Shown here in pieces: positions 41,104 through 52,762 of a DNA stretch of 64,000 nt (the stretch's first letter is position 1; each line of letters starts with the position of its first letter). The stretch is from the NCBI GenBank assembly GCA_047495785.1, contig JBLDXI010000019.1:372001-436000 (forward strand), written 5' to 3'. This stretch comes from Lepidodermella squamata (Eukaryota > Gastrotricha). Made by a program: the position numbers and the translations under genes. Below the pieces are notes generated by a model, which saw only the letters and a program-made list of their open reading frames with translations, searched no databases and was not told the DNA's origin.

Positions 41104-44100
41104 ATGCCTTCTTCTTCCGGAGTGCAGTGCCAGGTTATTATTAACCCATCATTTGGTTTTAAATTACTTTCTTCGCAGGTATGCAAGGGCTCGGCGAGTG
41201 GCAAAATGCGCTATGGCACGATTCTATGCGAAGCTTGCCGTCGCTTTTACATCCGCCAGCGACCAAACAAAGACAACCTGAAATGCTCTGCGGGTTCTAC
41301 AGGAAACTGTCTAGATAAATCAAGAAGGGATCCAATCACAACTTGGAATGGAAAAAAGTGGCGATCACTCTGCTCAGCCTGCAGATTTGCGAAGTGCTGT
41401 GACGTCATGTCAGATAGCTCCGAAGCCTCTGTCACAAAAAACAATTCATCGTCTGAGATATATGTCGCCGGGCCATCACCTGAGATTCACACCGACTTGG
41501 TAGCAGCAGAAAGTTATCTCACGAACCTCCTGAGCTCGACTGACAGAATGATGGATGCATTCAAAAGAGTTATTCTTGAACCTCGAATATTTCTCCTAAT
41601 TTTTTTATCAATTCAGATGCCTCTAAGAAATTCACGCCATTTCCCAGCGGATCAACCTACAATATCAATAGTGTTCGAAGTTTTGCAAAACCTCTTCTTG
41701 CCGCAAGTTTTCATAGTCCGAGAATTCGTCAAATCACTGCCAGGTTAGATATAGTAGTAATAGATAGTGGGACTATAGGTACACCTGAAAATTCTTCATA
41801 AAAATACAAATTCCTTCTCCAATCATAGCCCATCTCGCAATTTTTCACCGTAAAACCTATCTTCTGAGTATCGATTAAACAACGTCTGCAACGCATTTTT
41901 TCGCCGTTTAGACCATCCTAAAAGCCAAAAAATAATTTTTTAAAAATAAATTTTCATTTTTTCGAAAAATTGATTGTAGCTGATTGCCAAACCAGTTTTT
42001 ACTCGTTTTAGAGCGGAGTGAATTATTCAAGTAAATCAATATCATGTGCCACAGTGAAATTTCTTCAAAATGAAACGATAGTATGAAATAATCTTATATT
42101 TACAGCAAGTATAGCACGTTCGTAATAATTTCCACATTCTGTCATTTAGAGAAAAAAAGATTCCGTCGTTTCATGAGTAACTGAAGAATTGAAGATGAAA
42201 CTGATCAAACCTCTGGATAGTCATCCGCCACTAGTTTGCTGAACAGTTTATCCAGCGCTAAAATCGTTTTTTCGCTCGGGCAGTGATCAGTTTTGTTTTC
42301 GAAAAATGTTTTTACAGTAGCCAATGAAGGGAAATCAGGGATTGGATACTCTATAGTGCGATTCTTCACCCAGATTGCCTTTTGCTTCGCGCTGAAACTC
42401 GCATCGAAATATTCGCCAAAATTCTGAATCAAGTTTTGCTGTTCCTCCTTTCTATGCAGTCGCGCCGTAGTCGATAATACTGAACTTGCGTTGTCTGTAA
42501 GCAATAGTCGTTCCTTTTGCCTAGGAGCTTTTCTGGCATTGGTTGCGGGAGGTTGTGCTATAGCTGGTTGAATTTGTTGTGCGGGAGGTTGTGCTATAGC
42601 TGGTTGATTTTGCTGGGCAGGAGGTTGTACTATAGCTGCTTGATTTTGCGGAGTGAGATGTTGTATGACATCGGTAGCAAGGTCAAGATTTTGTATGAGT
42701 GAGAGAACGGCATTTAGAACAGAAGCTTTATCCATGACAGTTATGGCTAATCGATGATCTACGAACGCAACAACTAAAAATAAATAACTTGATGTAAGGT
42801 AAAATATATACCAGATAATTATAAGATAGCTGAAGGTAACGGCGACTGAAAAGAGTTATTTCAAAATGATATAATTTTAAGAACAATGACGAATCGGGTG
42901 CACGCTAGTGAATATAATGTTTTAAGCACGAATTATCGTCACGAATTATCTGAATTGTTTCAAAATTTATTCTCGGCTTTCTTCTCATTTAATATTCTTA
43001 TATATTTTTATTTTTTGATAAATTGGTAAATTGGTAACTTGATAGTTTCGAAATTTCGTTAATTCTTAGATTCAATATTCTTATATATTTTTTATTTTTG
43101 ATAAATTGATATTTTGGTAACTTGGTAATTTCGCAATTTGGTAACTTGGTAATTTCGAAATTTCGATAATTCTTAGATTCAATATTATTATACATTTTTA
43201 TTTTTTGATAAATTGGTAAATTGGTAACTTGGTAATTTCGCAATTTGGTATTCTGGTAATTTCGATAATTCTTAGATTCAATATTCTTATATTTTTTTAT
43301 TTTTTGATAAATTGGTAAATTGGTAACTTGGTAATTTCGCAATTTGGTAACTTGGTAATTTCGAAATTTCGATAATTCTTAGATTCAATATTCTTATACA
43401 TTTTTATTTTTTGATAAATTGGTATTTTGGTAACTTGGTAATTTCGAAATTTCGAAATTTCGATAATTTGAACAAAAATCGCTCACCGCTCTAAAACGAG
43501 TAAAAACTGGTTTGGCAATCAGCTACAATCAATTTTTCGAAAAAATGAAAATTTATTTTTAAAAAATTATTTTTTGGCTTTTAGGATGGTCTAAACGGCG
43601 AAAAAATGCGTTGCAGACGTTGTTTAATCGATACTCAGAAGATAGGTTTTACGGTGAAAAATTGCGAGATGGGCTATGATTGGAGAAGGAATTTGTATTT
43701 TTATGAAGAATTTTCAGGTGTACCTATAGTCCCACTATCTATTACTACTAGATATTATGGCTAAAACGAATAGTTTCATGAATTGAAGTTGCCACAGGTT
43801 ACGAAAACATCCCGGCCATTGATCGAACAGAGCTTTTCGCAACTAGTTATGCGTCTATTCTCATCTTGGAGAATGCCTTCAGGGATCAACCGGTATACCT
43901 TGGAATTAATAGCAGGAATTACGAATTGATTATTTCTCACTTCCCCAGTCTTAACGTGAGTTTTAAATGCATTTTTATTTTCCTGAAAATGCTCTTTGCA
44001 GTATGTTACAGAGGAAATGGACAACTTGTGGGCAACATTGAAAGGCTGCCAGCTCGATATAGTCGACATCACTTTTCTCAACGCTTTCTTGTTCTTTTAC

Positions 44101-44520
44101 AACAGTGACTTTCTCCATTTTCCACTATTTTTGTAACGATTCCTGAGTTTAGGTAGTCGATTGGGATGTGCTAGTAGCCCATCAGTCGCTGAGTCTTTTT
44201 ACTGCATAAAATCTCTTTTTATGGCGTACCACACGCGTCGAAGAAACCACTCGGTTGATTTCAGCAGGAAAATGAAGGCTATCATTTATCTCGCGGAGAT
44301 TTTTTCCGATGCCGGGATACGCAGACTCACTGAACATGGCAAGGCTAACACTATTCTTCTACAGCTGTCGACAACAGAGGCACAACTACTGTATCGAGAC
44401 TTTGCCTCACGCTTCCACTCACGATTTCAGCCGGGCTCATTGATCGAGTTTTTAAGGAGGAAAAACACCGGAGAGGTCATCGGCCCTCAACAGTCAATGG
44501 GTCATTTATCTCTACACTGA
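41104..44520 (+). CDS. Nuclear hormone receptor c, with a transposon in intron 3
   Basis: Six exons: 41104-41133, 41179-41568, 41617-41743, 43798-43955, 44002-44104, 44153-44520; 391 residues. Tandem paralogue of b: CQVC...CEACRRFYIRQ, 'CSAGSTGNC', a 20-residue expanded second finger with 'ITTWNGKKWRSLC', then the ligand-binding domain with 'QVFIVREFVKSLPG' and 'DRTELFATSYASILILENAF'. Intron 2 is 48 bp without an in-frame stop, so its retention would add 16 residues. Intron 3 is 2054 bp because of the element 41753-43749, against 47-50 bp in b and d. The coding sequence is untouched, so the gene is probably still functional. Converges with nompC, 81 bp apart. Confidence 0.85.
41753..42016 (+). 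repeat. Left terminal inverted repeat, 264 bp
   Basis: Identical in reverse complement to 43486-43749; identity implies a recent insertion or homogenisation of the ends. Confidence 0.92.
42205..42735 (-). CDS. Pro/Gln-repeat protein of the TIR element
   Basis: 176 residues from ATG 42735. Residues 30-63 hold three near-identical copies of a QNQPAIAQPPAQ-like unit; then a basic patch (KAPRQKERL) and an ordered-looking acidic/aromatic C-terminal half (FGEYFDASFSAKQKAIW). No recognised domain. It could be a small DNA-binding or regulatory protein of the element, or a captured host exon. The frame is intact. Confidence 0.5.
   Translation of the reverse strand: MDKASVLNAVLSLIQNLDLATDVIQHLTPQNQAAIVQPPAQQNQPAIAQPPAQQIQPAIAQPPATNARKAPRQKERLLLTDNASSVLSTTARLHRKEEQQNLIQNFGEYFDASFSAKQKAIWVKNRTIEYPIPDFPSLATVKTFFENKTDHCPSEKTILALDKLFSKLVADDYPEV
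42985..43475. repeat. Tandem repeat, period about 99-107 bp
   Basis: Nearly five units. 'cttagattcaata' recurs at 43065, 43172, 43271 and 43378. Each unit consists of 'tatttttattttttgata' and several 'ttggtaa(c/a)ttggtaatttcg' subrepeats, so there is a second, 10-17-bp periodicity inside. The minus-strand open frame over it only reflects the repeat. Confidence 0.85.
43486..43749 (-). repeat. Right terminal inverted repeat, 264 bp
   Basis: Partner of 41753-42016. Followed by 'agatat'. Confidence 0.92.
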
Positions 44521-44601
44521 CCAAACACACATTTTGTTTTTACTGTCGAGAAAGATCCCACGCAATTTTGTTATATTATCGTTTAAACATTAAGTAGTGT
44601 C

Positions 44602-47600
44602 TCAACTCTTGATGACTTCCTTAAACTCCTGCACGAGCCACTTTTTGTACGTTTCTCGTTCTATGTCTTCTTCGACTTCGTCAGCATCCTCCCACATGTC
44701 CTTCTGCCAGTCTTCAAGTTGGCTCAACTTGCATCCTAGCTCTTTGATGTAATAATCTTCTTTTCCCGATTCTTGCTGATGGATTCGATAGCGTCTCTTG
44801 ATGTCGCGCCAGTCAGCCACATTAACCAGCATGTCCAGCTTCGGACCATCGGATTTGTCCTGTTTCTTAACTTTGAATGAAGCTTTGACCAGCGGGATGT
44901 TAGCCAGATTGCGAATTAGTGATTTCCGCCTGATAAGACCTCTTAGCTTTGACCAGTAAATTTGAGCTTTTGTAGTCTGTGAACTTTTGGCATCTCTAAC
45001 CTCCATTTGCTCATCAAGGCCGCCACCTTCCTCCTCAAGGTCTAGATAATATGAAGCCAGGGATGAACACATTTCCCAGCGACGACGCTTCAAAGTCTTC
45101 ATAGCCATATACGCTTTGAAGATCAGGTTAAACGGACTGGGCACGGGCGAAGTCTTGATGATGTTACGAATGAGGCGAGCTCGTTCGAACCTCCAAACCA
45201 AGTCGCTGTACTTCCACATCCTTTCAAACGTGTCCGATGTAATGGCCCCGATGATTGTTGAAATCATAAGGACCATGACGATTTGAAACAGTGCGAACTG
45301 AATTTGATGGAAGCCGGTGACCCATTGCGGTGAATTCCTCACTGATGGTTGGTCGTGGTAATCCGCCCAGTGAACGACGGCGTAGTAAAGAAATTGAAAA
45401 TTCGTAGATAGGGTTCCGAGAAAGTCGGAATTAGACCGGCAGCCAGGGATCTGAGATAACGAATGAGTCAATACTACAAACTACTTCATTAAAAACCCGA
45501 ACCCCTCCTTCGCCGGCTGAAAAAGGTCTTGAGCATCCGGCAGGGACTCGGTTGTTGCAAATACAGTCCTCGGTAAGTTTGGGCTCGGCATCTTTGCAAA
45601 GCGGACTGTAGATCGCATTCAGCTGCAACCACCAGCCAATAAAAAACAGGAACATGACAACAGTTCCGGCAAGACTGTCTTGAATCATGTAGATCATGAT
45701 TATCATCAGAGGGCCGAATTTTTCGCTGAAGGTTAGAAACTATACATGTACAGGAAATAATCATTTCCTCATCAAATCGGTTCGTAATTTACCTCGATAA
45801 GGTAGAACACTGCGAACAAAACTGGAATAGAGAACACTACATTCCTGGTGTACATCAGAATGTTTCCTTCATAGGTGTCAGCCCTAGAAATTAAAAAAAA
45901 TAGATCATCCAAACGGACCCAAATGAAGAATTACCCGTAGGAATAGGCAACGATCTGAAGGAGAAAAGAAACCCCGGAAAATCCTAAAATTATGCTGTTG
46001 ACCGATCTGCTGAACGCTCCACTCGAAGGATTCGATATTTCTGCCACCAGAATGCCGCCCAGGTAGATCGCCAGAAGAATTTCGTTCCAAGTTGGGAAAT
46101 AGCTCTCCCGTTGGGATAGAGGATGTAGCGGAACAGAACAAACAGTGCAAAGAACAATTAAGAAGTGAATATGGGAGGCAAGATAACATAAATACTTGAC
46201 AAGAGGGACTTTGAAGTAACCATGCTTCAGAGGCAGAGTGAAATAAACGACTAATGGAGGGAAGAGAATGAGTAATAGTGAAATGACGGTTTGCTTCAGG
46301 CCTCCCCATGTTAGGTGCCCAAGCCATATTTCAGCCAGATATCTCTGAACAGCTGCATCAGCCACGACGTCTCTCAAATTGTCGTCTAGGAGGGCATCGA
46401 TAAACAAGCGGCCACGAGAATCGGTAGATTGTAGGATCTTAGAGGGCGCTGTTTGTTGAGTGGCAATGTCCATCATTGCGGAGGTCAGATTAGAGCAAAA
46501 TTTGGCTGCTTTATTGAGATCTTTTTCGAAATCCGGATTTTTAGGAGCTTGTTCCAAGAATAGGCCAACCAACTGAGCAGATATATCGAGTGGCGAGGTA
46601 GCAGCAAGGACAAACTCCTCAATAGCTTGTTGGTCATTCAAACGGGCAAGTTTCATCAAATTTAGTGTGAACTAAATCATAGATTTCAAAAAAGCGTGTG
46701 TAACCCTTTAAGAGACATACCTCTTTGTTGCGAAGCAGTTTGTCTGTATCATGATCTAGGCTGAGAAGATACATGAAAACCTCAAGGTGGACGGATTCAG
46801 CCGCAAGTCCAATCGGAGTTTGACCTTCATTCGTTTCCAATGAGACCGAAGCTCCCAATTCGATTAGCAATTTCACAGCTTCGAGGTGACCATTCTTTGA
46901 TGTGTGGTGAAGAGGGGTCCAGCCAAACTTGCAAAAAGCTCAGTTATGATACAAATCTTTCCATCATCAAGGAAAACCTACATTATCGCGGCAATGAAGA
47001 TCAGCACCTTGGCCAATTAGGCCAGAAATCATTTCAGACTGGCCATTTCGTGATGCTAAATGAAGAGGCGTTTCGCCCCTAATATTTTGCTTCGTCATGA
47101 GGGCAGTCGATCTTGAAAGAAGCAAACTGGTTACGGTCAAGCTTCCCATCTCGGCAGCTAAATGGAGAGGAGTAGCTTTCTGGCAAAAAACGAGCTTATA
47201 GATGTAATTTAGATGAAATTCAAACCATTGTTGCACTTTCAGCATCCGGTTGAACTCCAGTTATATTCAACAGAAGCCGAACTACGAGATCGGCACGAGC
47301 GAAGCATGCCACATGAAGAGCTGTCAGGCCATACTAAGTTTGTAAATCATAAGTTAGTCAGTGGATTTCATCAAGCCCATCTTACATCGGTTTGGATGAG
47401 TTTTTTAAGCCCCGGATCTTTCACGTTAACAAAGCTCGCCTGCTGGGTCGCTGTATCAGGCGCAACAACGCTCAATAGCTCATGCACCATGTCGACCTGC
47501 GCATAGTACGCTGCGACATGCAATGCTGTTAATCCAGTCTTACGACTAGGTTCATTCCATACAGAGACAGGAATCGAGGTCACAACCTTGATGTACCCTT

Positions 47601-49995
47601 CTTTCGCGGCGATATGAAGACAAGTCATTCCTTCGAAGTCTTCATCCAACGGCTCGGCGCCAGCTTCTATCAAGATACGGACAACCTCCGCGTGCCCGCC
47701 TTTCGCTGCCAAATGGAGCGGGCTGTCATCTTTCAGGGTCCTAGCGTGGATAGCGACGTCTTTATTGAAACGAATTAACTCTCGGATGACTGACGATGAT
47801 CCTGTTGCGGCTGCAAAGTGCGCGCAAGTCATTCCCTCGGATGTTGAAAAAATCACTAGCTCGATTTGGTGTTTCAAGAACACACGAACAACGCCTGAAT
47901 GGTCACCTACTGCTGCGAGGTGTACCGGCAGTTGACCTTGTGAATCAGTCGCGAAAACATCCGCCCCGAGGCGGACCAAAGCCTGAACAACGTCTTCATG
48001 GCCATTTTTAGCGGCTAAATGGAGAGGAGTTTGCTTTAAGAAGGATGAAACGTCTAACACAGCGTTGTATTTAGATACGAGCAAAACAGCAAGGTCACGG
48101 TATCCATTAGCTGAGGCTAGATGAAGAGGAGCGATCCCGGCTCGCGATTTTGCATTGACGAAAGCTTTTTTCGCGAGAAGCAATTCGCAAGCAGCTATGA
48201 AGCCTCGCTCAGCGGCTACGTGGAGACCAGCCAAGCGTTGCTCATCTGACAAATCGACAAGAGCATCCTGTTGAGCTAAAATAGACCATCTTATTAATGA
48301 AAACGATAGGTTATTCAGGCTCACTGAGAAAATCGACAATCTCAACGTGGCCATAGTAACAAGACATCAGTAAAGGCGACTTGAGGTCCTGAAAACTTGT
48401 AATATAGTGGAGTCATTTCTATCAACTTTTGCGACTGACCTTGGCTTGATGATTTGCGAGAGCTGAGAAATTGTGTCCCTAAATCGAATCGAATAATGTA
48501 CTTTTTTGATTGTTAAACCTATGCTTACCATAAAGGACGCTAGCTCCAGAGTCACATTGATATTCCCAGATCTTGCACTGTAATGCAGCGGTGTTTCATA
48601 GGACTATGAAGTAAAAATACGAAGTTCATTCCCAAGTTCAGGCTGCTACTCTTTTTCCTTACATATTTAGTCCTTGCAGCGGGGTCTGCTCCGTATGCCA
48701 GTAAAATTTTCGTGATATCTACATCCTCCATAATGTAATGCGTCTGAATCCCTTCAGTCTCAAAGTTCAGATGCAGCCCAGTCTCGCCATCTCCCGTCGG
48801 TAAGTTGACGTAATTCTTCACATCACGTGCTGTCATTCGTTGTTTTACGTGGTCGATGAGCAGTTTAACAATTATGTAGTGACAGTGGCGTATCGCAACA
48901 TGCAAAGCAGTCTCCCCGTCTTTAGAGACCTTTCCAATTAAAATTTCCAAATAGAATCTGAGTGAGGAAATAAATTGTTATACCTGCCAAACATCAGCAC
49001 CATTGCTGAGCAGCAAGGCTACCATTTGTGCGCAACCTTTTCGAGCAGCTAAATGAAGCGCAGTCTCTTGGAGATCCCCGGTAGCAGCGGTCACCTCAGC
49101 CCCACTCTGTAACAAAATTTTCGCACAATCCACAGCATCGGTGCGCGTGGCAATGTGAAGTGCAGTTTCCCCCTTCAGTCCGCCCACTACATCGACAATC
49201 GCACTCCGACCAATTAAAGCATGGACAACATGTGGGCGGTTATGCATCACCGCCAGATGCATTGCGTTTAGTTTCGCTTTCGTTTTCGCGTACATTGGAG
49301 CTGCGTGGTCGAGAAGAACCCGAACAACTTCTACATGCCCTTCTTGAGCAGCGAGGTGAAGCGAAATTACGCCAAGTCTGTTAGACATAGCAACAGGGGC
49401 GCCTCTTTTCAGTAGAAACATGACGCATGACTGATTACCAGCTTCGGCCGCAAAATGCATGACCGTTGTGCCATGATTTGTCCGTACCTGAAATTTCGGA
49501 GGGTAAAAAAGCATAAAATCATCATTCGAGCTTACAAAAACAGATGCCTTCAATTTTTCGACAATATATTCGACCATTGCTGGGTCACCTCGAGAAGCGG
49601 CTAGGTGGAGTGGCGTGAGTCCGGATGCGTCGGCTATATTTGGATTAGCATGGAGAGAATGGAGACATTTCATCATCTTCATGTCGCCTTCCGCAGCTGC
49701 TAGATGCAGACATGTTTGGCCGTCTTCATTTCTCAGGTCAACGTTAGCTCTACCCAGTCCAACTAGAGCGAGTAGAATTCGCGGACTGTGACTCAATGCC
49801 GCCAGGTGGAGCTAAAAACCAATGAAGTAAACGAAATTAGTCACTCTGTAATCGTGTACAAACCAAGCCGTAGCCCGTTGAAGGATCCCGCCATTTATCA
49901 GCTCTCTGATGGGCGTGATGATTATCTGCGAACATTTTTTCGACTTCCGTCGAGTTGCGGGAGCGGATAGCATTCGCTAGAGCTTCCCAATCCAT
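44602..49995 (-). CDS. nompC: TRPN/NompC-type mechanosensitive TRP channel
   Basis: Fifteen exons: 49995-49864, 49811-49536, 49487-48984, 48929-48663, 48603-48529, 48478-48440, 48388-48325, 48275-47386, 47333-47226, 47179-46982, 46927-46721, 46671-45935, 45883-45793, 45739-45497, 45450-44602; 1559 residues, all phases close. The exon 14 donor could instead be at 45485 (adds 4 codons, leaves a 34-bp intron). Residues about 45-915 are some 26 ankyrin repeats (TPLHLAA type), near the 29 of fly NOMPC. A linker and six membrane segments follow (S1 about residue 1010, S6 about 1325-1350). A TRP-box helix (WKYSDLVWRFERARLIRNI) then leads to 'SPVPSPFNLIF', a TRPN-like sequence. Known role: touch and hearing transduction, with the ankyrin coil tethered to microtubules. 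TRPA is the alternative, but it has fewer repeats and is shorter. Confidence 0.88.
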
Positions 49996-51039
49996 GTCAA
50001 GGAGCCAACTTCAAGCCAGCAAATATTCAGCGGTCATCGAAATTGTTTCCCTCCGTCTTTTTTTTCTCAATTTATGGCAATATTGACACAGTTATCACCC
50101 CTGTCCATGACATTCGGTGTTATTGCATTGTTTACTTGTTCGCGATTTCCACCCACGTGATAGAGATGATGTCACACCTCAATTAGAATCAATTATGACA
50201 AGGATGTCTGCTGAAAAACTAGAATGACGAGAAATTTATCGCCGACAATCGATAAAGGACACATTGCAGTCAACACCTAACCTCTTTCATAAATATGAAT
50301 TACTAATATGATCAACGTGATTTTGTGAAAATGAGACGTTTTCCGACAAATCTAACGTGCTCCTCTTTGCACGTGTGAGCAGGCTCACGTTCACAATAAG
50401 GAATTACTCAATGCGACACATTCTTTCTTCAGTAGTCCCGCGTGAAAACACTTCAAGTTCTAAAGCATTTTCAAAGAAGAAATAAGCAAACAACTTTGCA
50501 AATTACTAATGCAGACTTTCAGGAAAATGGCCTCGACTAATTTGAAAATTCTAATGAACAGGATTGGGATCCATAAGCCATAAGTTGTGCTTATGAACTG
50601 TCACATTTTAATTGAACAATGTAATACCGTGAATGTTCAAATAGTAGCTCATTCGCTAAGTGTAGCCGAACTTATAGTCTATAGTACTGGTGAGTTGCGA
50701 ACGCTTATAGTCCATCCACGCTACAGAGATCCACATACATTACCAGACAGGATTTTTAGGCATACTGGAGACATGCTTTTCCAACCATAACTATTCTAAT
50801 TTCTCTTGCTCACGGGTTCTGAGGCTGATTGAAGCCGACGGGTTGTGCTACCGTGTTATTTTTTGCGTGACAGTGGAAACTTCACTAGTAAATGTTTAGT
50901 TTCAAAGTAGCGTTAAATTGATTGTGTACAATCAAATCGAGCAGGATCAATTTTGAACTAATCTTTTTGCCCATTCTGTCCAGCTCTTTTAGTTTCCATT
51001 GAAGCAACAGCGAAAAGCACTTCGATACAAATCCTTTCG
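49996..51039. other. Divergent spacer between nompC and receptor d
   Basis: 1.04 kb, no exon. Promoters of both genes are expected. The frame at 50587-50790 has no features. Confidence 0.4.
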
Positions 51040-52762
51040 ATGGCAAATCTTCCGATCATCGAATGCCCGGTAAGCTCCTTATAATGAATTTCTCAATAAT
51101 CAATAATCAATTGTGTTTCAATTTAGATATGTGGGGTTGAAACGACTAAAAAGATTAGAACAGGAGCTTACATTTGCGAGGCTTGCCGTCGCTTTTATTT
51201 GAGGCAACGAACCAACAGCCAAAATTTGAAATGTCTATCGGAAATCCCAGGACAGAACTGTTTGGATCAGGCCGAAACACAATCGGTAACCACATGGGCT
51301 GGGAAAAAGTGGCGATTTATCTGCCCAGCTTGTCGATTTGCGAAATGTGTAGCCCTGGGCGTGGGAACACGGACTCCACAAGAAGCTGCGATGGCAAGAC
51401 GAACTTCGAAAACGGCCCGGCTTGGCGACGAAATCCATTCTGATCTTGCTGAGGCTGAAGTCAACTTGGGCAGCTTCATCACCGCCGCAGATCGCTTGGC
51501 AGATGCGTTTGCAAATGTAAATTTGAAGTCTAAGATTTCCCCAAGAATTTTAAATAGTTATTTAATACCCGGGAGTGATTCCAAAAAGTAACATTCCTAT
51601 GGTAGATCTGACGAGGTTAGTCGGCCTAAGAGCTAACTGCCCTGTCCAGAGGCGCAGCCGAGGCCGGAATAGCGGGCCAAAGGACGAGTGTCCTTCCACA
51701 TACCTCGTAAAATATCTCTCGTAACTGACTTTCTGTTGTAACATTTTCCGCAGCTTACAATGAGGAAGAAGCAAGTCATCACAAGTCAACATAGCCACGA
51801 ACAACTTTGGACTGACATTATCAAGTACCACTTCTCGCCCCAAGTATCAGCCCTAAAAGACTTCTTAACATCCATACCAGGTAACTAAGCAAAATACTAT
51901 GGACTTTTTATGCGTAAAGACTTTCAATAGGCTTCACGGAGTGTACAGCTCAAGAACGCGCTGAACTTTTTATGGGAAGCTACCATTCTATCACCATCGC
52001 GGAGAATTACAAACACGACGTGCCGATTCCGCTCGGGATGAGCAAGGAAAACTTGTATAACGCCTTGATACTATATCCCGAGCTTATCGTAAGTTGTCCT
52101 TGATTGGGCGAAATTTGCCGATTAATCTTCTTTACTGCAGTACACATTGGCGGAGGCGAAAATTCTGAAAGAGACCATGCAACCTTGGCGGCCGAATCGC
52201 GTTGAATTCGCCTTTTTAGTAGGCTTTCTTTATTTCTACAACGGTATGAACTTTTGACTTGATTCATATTGGTTAAGATTTTTCATCTGAAGGAGGACAA
52301 TGGGGCTGCGGAAGCAATCTTTTGTTCAGTCGTATTCTCTTCAGCCTTACCGCTTTGTACCGGGCCTATTGTTACCAGTTCGGATTGGTTTCTACGCAAG
52401 AAATGTTCGATCATAGATTGCAATGCATGTTGCAATTGGTGAAAGCTTTTGGTGATGCTGGTCTAAGGCGTGTTTTGGCCCAGTACATCTACATGTTGCG
52501 GGAAAGTGGCGTTAAGAGAACTATCCTTGAAGGAAACAAATCTCTCTGGAAAGACATGTATGTTCACCTTCATAAGCGCTACCCGCCTCCAACGCTGAAG
52601 CTAAAATTCCCAGTTGCGAACTTGATGGGTCCGGGGATGATTCAACTCTTGGCTAGTCAGGAGAACGGACTCGCGGCGCCGAGTGCGCTCGAACTTGCCT
52701 TCAGCAAATCTGACCTAGAAAACTGTACCGAAATGGACGAAAGAATTTGTGTTGATGATTGA
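51040..52762 (+). CDS. Nuclear hormone receptor d
   Basis: Six exons: 51040-51069, 51127-51516, 51754-51880, 51931-52088, 52141-52243, 52296-52762; 424 residues. Exons 2-5 have exactly the lengths of those in b and c (390, 127, 158, 103 bp). CPIC...CEACRRFYLRQ; second finger C-x8-C-x20-C-x2-C with 'VTTWAGKKWRFICPACRFAKC'. Ligand-binding domain diverged, but keeps 'FSPQVSALKDFLTSIPG', 'GFLYFYNGQWGC' and 'AFGDAGLRRVL'. The C-terminus is about 35 residues longer than in b and c and acidic at the end. Intron 2 is 237 bp, against 48-54 in b and c, perhaps from a small insertion. The last acceptor is 'gaaggag|ga'. Confidence 0.85.

Larger units (their letters stand above)
41753..43749. mobile_element. 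2.0-kb element with 264-bp perfect inverted ends
   Basis: 41753-42016 and 43486-43749 are identical reverse complements as far as I can read. They begin 'agtagtaatagatagtggga' and are flanked by the 6-bp duplication 'agatat' (41747-41752 and 43750-43755). Inside are a minus-strand frame of 176 codons and a tandem array with a period of about 107 bp. There is no transposase, integrase or polymerase. Long TIRs starting with AG plus a 6-bp duplication are the hallmark of Polinton/Maverick elements, so a non-autonomous derivative is plausible but unproven. Confidence 0.9.

Noticed and set aside
42998-43342. 114-codon minus-strand gene
   Set aside because: It is the translation of the tandem repeat, with the expected periodic residues.
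44602-49995. TRPA1 instead of TRPN
   Set aside because: About 26 ankyrin repeats, 1559 residues and the TRP-box context fit TRPN better; TRPA1 has about 16-17 repeats and is shorter.
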